Assembly (NCBI RefSeq): GCF_023078275.1
Contig: NC_062980.1
Coordinates: forward strand, 9,442,783-9,506,782
Direction of reading: 5' to 3'
Source: Leguminivora glycinivorella
Taxonomy: Eukaryota; Arthropoda; Insecta; Lepidoptera; Tortricidae
DNA length: 64,000 nucleotides
Part shown: positions 58,541 through 64,000 of the stretch, in pieces
Position numbering within the stretch: position 1 is the stretch's first letter
Layout: each line of letters begins with the position of its first letter
The notes under the pieces: generated by a model
The model's database searches: none
Told to the model about the DNA's origin: nothing
What the model saw: only the letters and a program-made list of their open reading frames with translations
Position numbers and translations under genes: made by a program

Positions 58541-58812
58541 GACGACCGGTCTGGCGCAGTTGCTAGTGACCCTGCCTGCTAACCCGCGGTCCTGGGTTCG
58601 AATCCCGGTAAGGGCATTTATTTGTGTGATGAGCACAGATATTTGTTCCTGAGTCATGGATGTTTTCTATGTATATGTACATATAAGTATGTATTTATAT
58701 ATTTAAGTATGTATATATCGTCGCTTCTTAGCACCCATAGTACAAGCTTTGCTTAGTTTTAGGCTAAGTTGATCTGTGTAAGGTGTCCCCATATTTATTT
58801 ATTTATTTATTT
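58541..58812 (+). mobile_element. tRNA-derived SINE, copy 4 (full length)
   Basis: Head GACGACCGGTCTGGCGCAGT with B box GGTTCGAATCCCGG, body GATGAGCACAGATATTTGTT and a tail (GTACAAGCTTTGCTTAGTTT) ending in (TTTA)n. The 3' end differs from copies 1 and 2 and matches the fragment at 34970, so two subfamilies are present. Confidence 0.85.
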
Positions 58813-58814
58813 AC

Positions 58815-59890
58815 TTAATTACATTTGATTAATCAAAAAAAATATCTAATAAACGCTTCAGAATGCACAAACGCTCACGATAATATCTGTTTCATAGCTA
58901 TGTATCTCTATCGCTCTTGCGTATTAGCGCGACAGAGCCAGACTGCATTTCTGTCGGCGTCGACGATTGCCATTCGGCTACGCCGGCAGGCCGCGTAGCC
59001 AACGTGCTAATCGTGGGCGCGAACGAAACGTGTTCGTCGAAGAGTGATAGAGAGAAACTATGTTTCGGTAGTGCAAGCGATAGTCTCCTAGAGTAGGCCG
59101 GCTGCTAGCATGAGTTTGCGTTCTCACGCGCGATACACACCATACGCATACGAGTACATCCAAGTATGGAGTCGCGTGAGATCGCAACTCATGGTAGCCC
59201 GTCGGACGATCACTCTAGTGTGTAAATATACTCTGGTGACATGCTCTATTATCAGCCGGTGCGCAAAGGGCAATCATTTTCGCGCACCTCGGATGGCCGC
59301 GGCCCCGTGACTGCTGCAACTGCATGCAATTTCCGATGCACCACCGCTCAACCCAACTAGTCAAATGACTTCACTTCTAAATGTGACATATGTATCGAGT
59401 ATAATCATTTCAACGAACTACGACCCTTAATAAGTTTTTTGCAAAATTTTGGCACAAGCTTTAATCGCTGACTGTGCCTTTCTTTCAACAGTCATCTACT
59501 GCTCTACGAGACATTTCTAAAAACCCCTTACTCGATGGGGATACGACGAAACGCTTTCATAAGTTTCTATTGACCATTACCTTTCTTTGCTCCATCATCA
59601 GGGCCATCAGCTCCTGTGATCATCAGATCAGCTCCATGATACCATAATATTGCATTGTCACGTGATTTACATGTCTGCAAAATTTCAGCTAAATCGGAAA
59701 CCGGGAAGTGCGTCAAATTTAGCTTCTACGTTTTGACCCAAACTAACATACACATACACATTACATAACATACACATAACATAACATATACATTGTATAT
59801 AAACTGTTGTACACAATAAAGTGATTACTACTACTACTACATACTAACAAGAGTAACAAGGCAAGTTAAATAAAAGCTTGTAATTAAAAC
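58815..59890. other. Intergenic, no recognised gene
   Basis: Short frames only; some moderately repeated-looking pieces but no clear structure. Confidence 0.4.
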
Positions 59891-60329
59891 CAGCCAAGAG
59901 CGTGTCGGGCCACGCTCAGTGTAGGGTTCCGTAGTTTTCCGTATTTTTCTCAAAAACTACTGAGCCTATCAAGTTCAAAACAATTTTCCTAGAAAGTCTT
60001 TATAAAGTTCTACTTTTGTGATTTTTTTCATATTTTTAACCGCCGCCTCAAATCTCTCAAGGAAGGTGGTTTTCAAGTCGTCTGTATGTTTTTTTTATAT
60101 TTTTTTTTAATGTTTGTTCCACGATATCCCTGTCGTTACTGGACCGATTTTGAATTTTTTGATTGAATGTATATGCATACAGATTGGTCCCATTTTTCTC
60201 AGAACCCAGTTCTGATGATGGGATCCTGGAGAAATCGAGGGAACTCCTCAAATCTGAAAGGCATACATGTGGTGATTTTTGTGTTTTTAATGGAACAGCA
60301 TGCATTTACGTACGGGACAGTGACATTTG

Positions 60330-63215
60330 GTTCTTCTTTGTCCTACCCTTTTCCCATTATTTGGGGTCGGGTCTCCTCACTCGTCTGCGCCAGGATACTC
60401 TGTCCTGGATTGTCTTTTCAGGCAAATGGGCTTCCTTGAGGTCTCTTTGTATTTTTTCAGACCACCAGGTTAGTGGCGGGCGGCCTCCACCTCTTTTCCG
60501 CTCAGGCAAACCTAGTGCAATCTGAACCACATGGTCCTCACTGCGTCTTTTGATATGTCCGTACCACCTGAGACGGTTCTCGGTGAGTTTCTGGGCGATT
60601 GGTGCGACTTTAAAGCTGCCTCTTATATATTCGTTGCGCACTTTATCGAGCCGAGTCACACCTCCCGCCCATCTCAACATCTTCATCTCATTGACGTGGA
60701 CCTTATGTTCGTGGATTTTCTTGACTGTCCAGCATTCGGATCCGTACAATAGGGCTGGGCGAACTGCAGTTTTGTACACTTTGCCCTTCACCCTTACGGG
60801 CATACGATGATCACACAGTACTCCTGTCAGCGTTCTCCATTTTTGCCACGCGACACTTATGCGATGTGTCACGTCGTCATCCACGTTTGCATCTGGTGTT
60901 AGCATGGAGCCCAGATATTTGAACTTCCTCACTGTTGGTATGGGTGTTGTACCGATGTGTATTGTGTCTTGCTTTGTGTTTCCACTGAAGGAGCATTGCA
61001 TGTGTTCGGTTTTGCTCCTACTAACACGTAGGCCGTACTTTTCCAGGGACTGTGTCCACATATTGAGGAGTTCCTGCAGATGTTGTGCAGTATTTGCGGC
61101 TAGTACAACATCGTCTGCATACAGCATAGTCCATGGTAACGGTGCCGGTATGTCCTTAGTGAGGTAATCCATCACCAGATTAAAAAGTAAAGGGCTCAGC
61201 GCAGAACCCTGGTGGACGCCTACTTTAACCTCAAAAGCTTTGCTTAGACCCAGGCTTCGAACTTTTGTGGTAGCACCGTAGTACATGTCCTGAATAATCT
61301 GGATGTAGTATTCCGGTACGTTTTGGGCTCGAAGTGCTTGCCATACAAGTTTACGTGGCACGCGGTCAAACGCCTTTTCAAGGTCGATGAATGCTAGATG
61401 TAGGTCTACTTTATTGATTTTATGCTTTTCCATCAAGATTCTGATCGCTTGTATGGCGTCGGTGGTGGATTTGGAAGCAGTGAACCCAAACTGACATGGA
61501 GATATCCTGATGAGCGATGTTTGTTAATGATCCGTTCCCATATTTTCAGCGTATGCGAGGTAAGTTTTATACCTCTATAATTTTCGCACTCTGCCACGTC
61601 TCCTTTATTTTTGTAGAAGGGCAGTAAGTAGCTTTTTCGCCACGACTCCGGGATATTTTTGGTGGTTAAGATGGCGTTAAACAGCCTGGTCAGCCAGGTT
61701 ACTGCCGGCGGGCCTAATCGCTTCCATAAGTCCGCCGGTACTTCGTCTGGGCCTAGGGCTTTACGATTTTTCATTGCTGTGATCGCTAGTTTGACCTCTC
61801 CTTCGGCCACATTTTTTATAGGACCATGTGTGGCATTTTGAGGTGCTGGTTCTTCATGTGGGAATTCCTCATTAAGTAGTTGCTCATAGTATTCTAACCA
61901 CCTGTCGTTAATCTGTTCGTTGTTTGTGATTAGTTGATGATTTTTGTTCTTTATGTACTTATTTACTCTAATATCCATTGTTGACCTATGTCTAGTTTTA
62001 GCAATTTTGAGTACTTCAGTCTCATTTTTGGCGTTTTCCAAGTCGGCATAAAAAGCCTGATTTGAGTTGGCTCTCTCTTGTGCGACGGTTTGCTTCGCTA
62101 GTTTCTTTGCTTCTTTATATTTAATTCGATCTTCATCTGATTGGGAAGTTTGCCAAACCTTAAACTGGGATTTCTTAGCTGCCAAACTCTCATGCACCCT
62201 CTCATTCCACCATTTAGGATTTTTGCCGCCACTAAGAGGACCTTTGGACACACCTAAGATCTGTGTTGCTTTACTTTTACATTGTTCTTCAAATTTAGTC
62301 CACATGTGGTCAGCGCACTCATAGTCTATATCCAAGTCAGCCTCGAGGTACTTTCTCATCTCATCAATTAGTGTGTCGCCTTTAGAGCTATCTAGTGCCC
62401 CCCACTTAGTTCTAGGAGATCTATCCACTATTGTTCTAATGGGCTTTGGTAAATCGTAAACAGCCACGAGGATACGGTGCTGAGATGTTAGGGCCTCGCC
62501 TGGAATCACTTTGCAATCTCTAAACTTATGCTTAACAGTTATGTCTGAGACTATAAAGTCTATTTGTGAGACTTTTCCTGCGCATTTGTAGGTGATCAAA
62601 TGTTCCAGTTTCTTTTGGAAGTTTGTATTAATCAGGCTTAACGAGTGTCTTGCCGCAAAATCTAGAATTGTTTCTCCTTGTTTGTTCACTTCACCCATTC
62701 CGTACCCTCCGTGGACAGTCTTCTCATATGCAGTGTTGCTAACTCCCACATGTCCATTCAGATCCCCTCCAATTATCTTGTATTCATTTATAGGTATGCT
62801 ACGGATCAAATCATCGAAGTCATCCCAGAAATCAGATTTTTCTACATCTGTACACCCTGATTGTGGGGCGTAAGCTGAGATTATATTGGTGATCTGCTGG
62901 TCATCTAGAGCCAGTTTGATTGCAATTAAGCGGTCGCTCTTGCGTGTGATGTTTATTATTCGCGCTTTGAAGTTGTTGTCGAGCACTATTGCCACTCCGT
63001 TTCTTTTGTTGTCTGTGCCGTGATATATAACCTGATAGTCGTTTCCTATATCTTTGGATTTTGAGCCCTTCCACTTCGTTTCCTGTAAGCAGCAGATGTT
63101 AATGCGCCTTTTTTGTAAAATTTTGCTCAGTTCTTGACTCCTTCCTGTGAGAGACCCCAAGTTCCATGTTGCAAGTCTAAGCCTCTTGATGGTCAAATGC
63201 GAATGTTTGTTCTTG
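60330..63215 (-). mobile_element. RTE-type LINE, almost complete
   Basis: The 3' end on the minus strand is marked by AAGGGTAGGACAAAGAAGAA near 60330-60350. Coding runs up to about 63196. It has endonuclease and RT in one long frame broken once. Limits are approximate. Confidence 0.8.
60357..63196 (-). pseudogene. RTE LINE polyprotein: endonuclease plus reverse transcriptase, frameshifted
   Basis: The endonuclease half (63196 down to about 61510) starts MTIKRLRLATWNLGSLTGRS and has LQETKWKG, SAYAPQSG and GGDLNGHVG. The linker region has KNRKALGPDEVPADLWK and YKNKGDVAECENYRGI. The RT half (from about 61495 to 60357) has FIDLEKAFDRVPRKLVW, GVHQGSALSPLLFNLVMDYL and the catalytic YADD, ending with W-x-G-H-x-R (RWYGHIKRR). 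The shift lies between about 61495 and 61525, where the first frame runs on into unrelated codons. An otherwise open reading frame shows recent decay. Confidence 0.9.
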
Positions 63216-63539
63216 TCACATTTTTCGTCGCTTCGGGGGGACGCCCTAGTATTATTTGCACCTTGTATCGCATCATTCGCACTTGCGTCGCTTACGGGGT
63301 ACGCCCTAATATTTTTGCCTTTTCTGACTTTACATGTAGGGGGGGGGGGGTTACTCTAATAAAACATTTTTTTTTATTTTTGCACTTTGTTGGCGTGATT
63401 GAAATACATATTGGTACTAAATTTCAGCTTTCTAGTGCTAACGGTTACTGAGATCGATTATCCGCGGACGGACGGCCAGACAGACATGGCGAAACTATAA
63501 GGGTTCCTAGTTACCCTACTACGGAACCCTAAAAAAAAC

Positions 63540-64000
63540 ACAAATTGCTATATTCAAGACTTTAGGTGGTAAGTAATTCTAATTTGTACACATTCTCCAG
63601 GCGACTTGCTGTATTTTGTGTCGGTCTGCAAAGTGCAATAGATTTCTGATTTTAAGTAAAAATAGGACCCTGAATTGAGTCGTCCAAAATAGATAAAATC
63701 TTTGATTCTCTTTTTGTATTGAGCTCGCCGGAGAGGTTTGAACTTTCGACCTACCGTGTGTTTTACCAAATTAAAGGATTAATTGAAAGTGCTCATTCAC
63801 ATCGACTCGACCACTTATTTTTAGTGCTCTTAAACATCGTTTTATCAAAGGAATTAATTATAGCAGAAGTAATCGCGTCGCTGTCGTACACAAGGTGCAT
63901 AACATCTGTGCACCTGAAATTCAGGCGCGCCCCGTGAACGCTCAACGTAATTTCCTATGCACTGCGTTCTCGCTGACTAGCGAACCTTATATATACTCGC
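63540..64000. other. Window end, no recognised gene
   Basis: Only short frames; nothing supported. Confidence 0.4.

Larger units (their letters stand above)
59895..63535. repeat. Common GGGTTCCGTAG-type repeat hosting an RTE LINE
   Basis: The left end (AGCGTGTCGGGCCACGCTCA, then GTAGGGTTCCGTAGTTTTCC) and right end (AACTATAAGGGTTCCTAGTT, then CTACGGAACCCTA) are the two termini of a widespread element. The middle is occupied by another repeat block (60050-60320) and the LINE. Confidence 0.65.

Noticed and set aside
61433..61510. Tail of the RTE endonuclease frame ending PYKRSES as a natural C-terminus
   Set aside because: In another frame the same bases give the conserved CQFGF-type RT segment, so this tail is the result of a frameshift.
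1..64000. A bacterial-style defence system or operon
   Set aside because: Nothing in the window supports it: introns, SINEs, LINEs and insect gene families show nuclear animal DNA.

Overview
The window is nuclear DNA of an arthropod, almost certainly a moth or butterfly. It is AT-rich, its genes are split by introns with clear GT/AG borders, and it is full of small transposons. Copies of a tRNA-headed SINE, many palindromic MITEs, an RTE-type LINE, a second full-length LINE and TTAGG-bearing minisatellites fit Lepidoptera. There is no sign of a prokaryotic or viral genome. Family names come from recalled sequence features, not from a database search.

Five protein genes can be reconstructed exon by exon with consistent splice phases. 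(1) 1869-18518 (+): the 3' part of a G-protein-coupled receptor kinase of the GRK2/3 type (fly Gprk1), 8 exons, with the N-terminal part upstream of the window. (2) 23007-27075 (+): an MBOAT7-like membrane O-acyltransferase, 7 exons, 506 residues, in which both canonical catalytic residues are replaced. (3) 29706-36889 (-): pyridoxal kinase, 5 exons, 300 residues. (4) 39865-41111 (-): BLOC-1 subunit 1 (blos1/GCN5L1), 3 exons, 130 residues. (5) 51900-57165 (-): a front-line acyl-CoA fatty-acid desaturase, 6 coding exons, 362 residues, all His boxes intact. The genes are functionally unrelated. Genes 1 and 2 run on +, genes 3-5 on -, and genes 2 and 3 converge.

Between and inside the genes the DNA is mostly repeats. 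Introns of gene 1 hold SINEs, a ~140-bp MITE family, a 56-bp minisatellite whose every unit carries TTAGG repeats, and a perfect long hairpin. Between blos1 and the desaturase lies a 394-bp satellite arranged as a giant inverted repeat (41766-49135). It was split by a full-length LINE (44199-48768) that was itself split by a 158-bp MITE. A decayed RTE LINE lies at 60330-63215.

The most notable points are: a TAG stop in the GRK gene followed by 24 further in-frame, coding-like codons; the loss of both catalytic residues in the MBOAT7-like protein with their 35-residue spacing kept; and a recurring pattern in three of five genes in which decayed copies of an exon sit in the intron immediately 3' of the parent exon, same orientation (GRK PH exon twice, pyridoxal kinase exon 4 twice, three desaturase exons once each).
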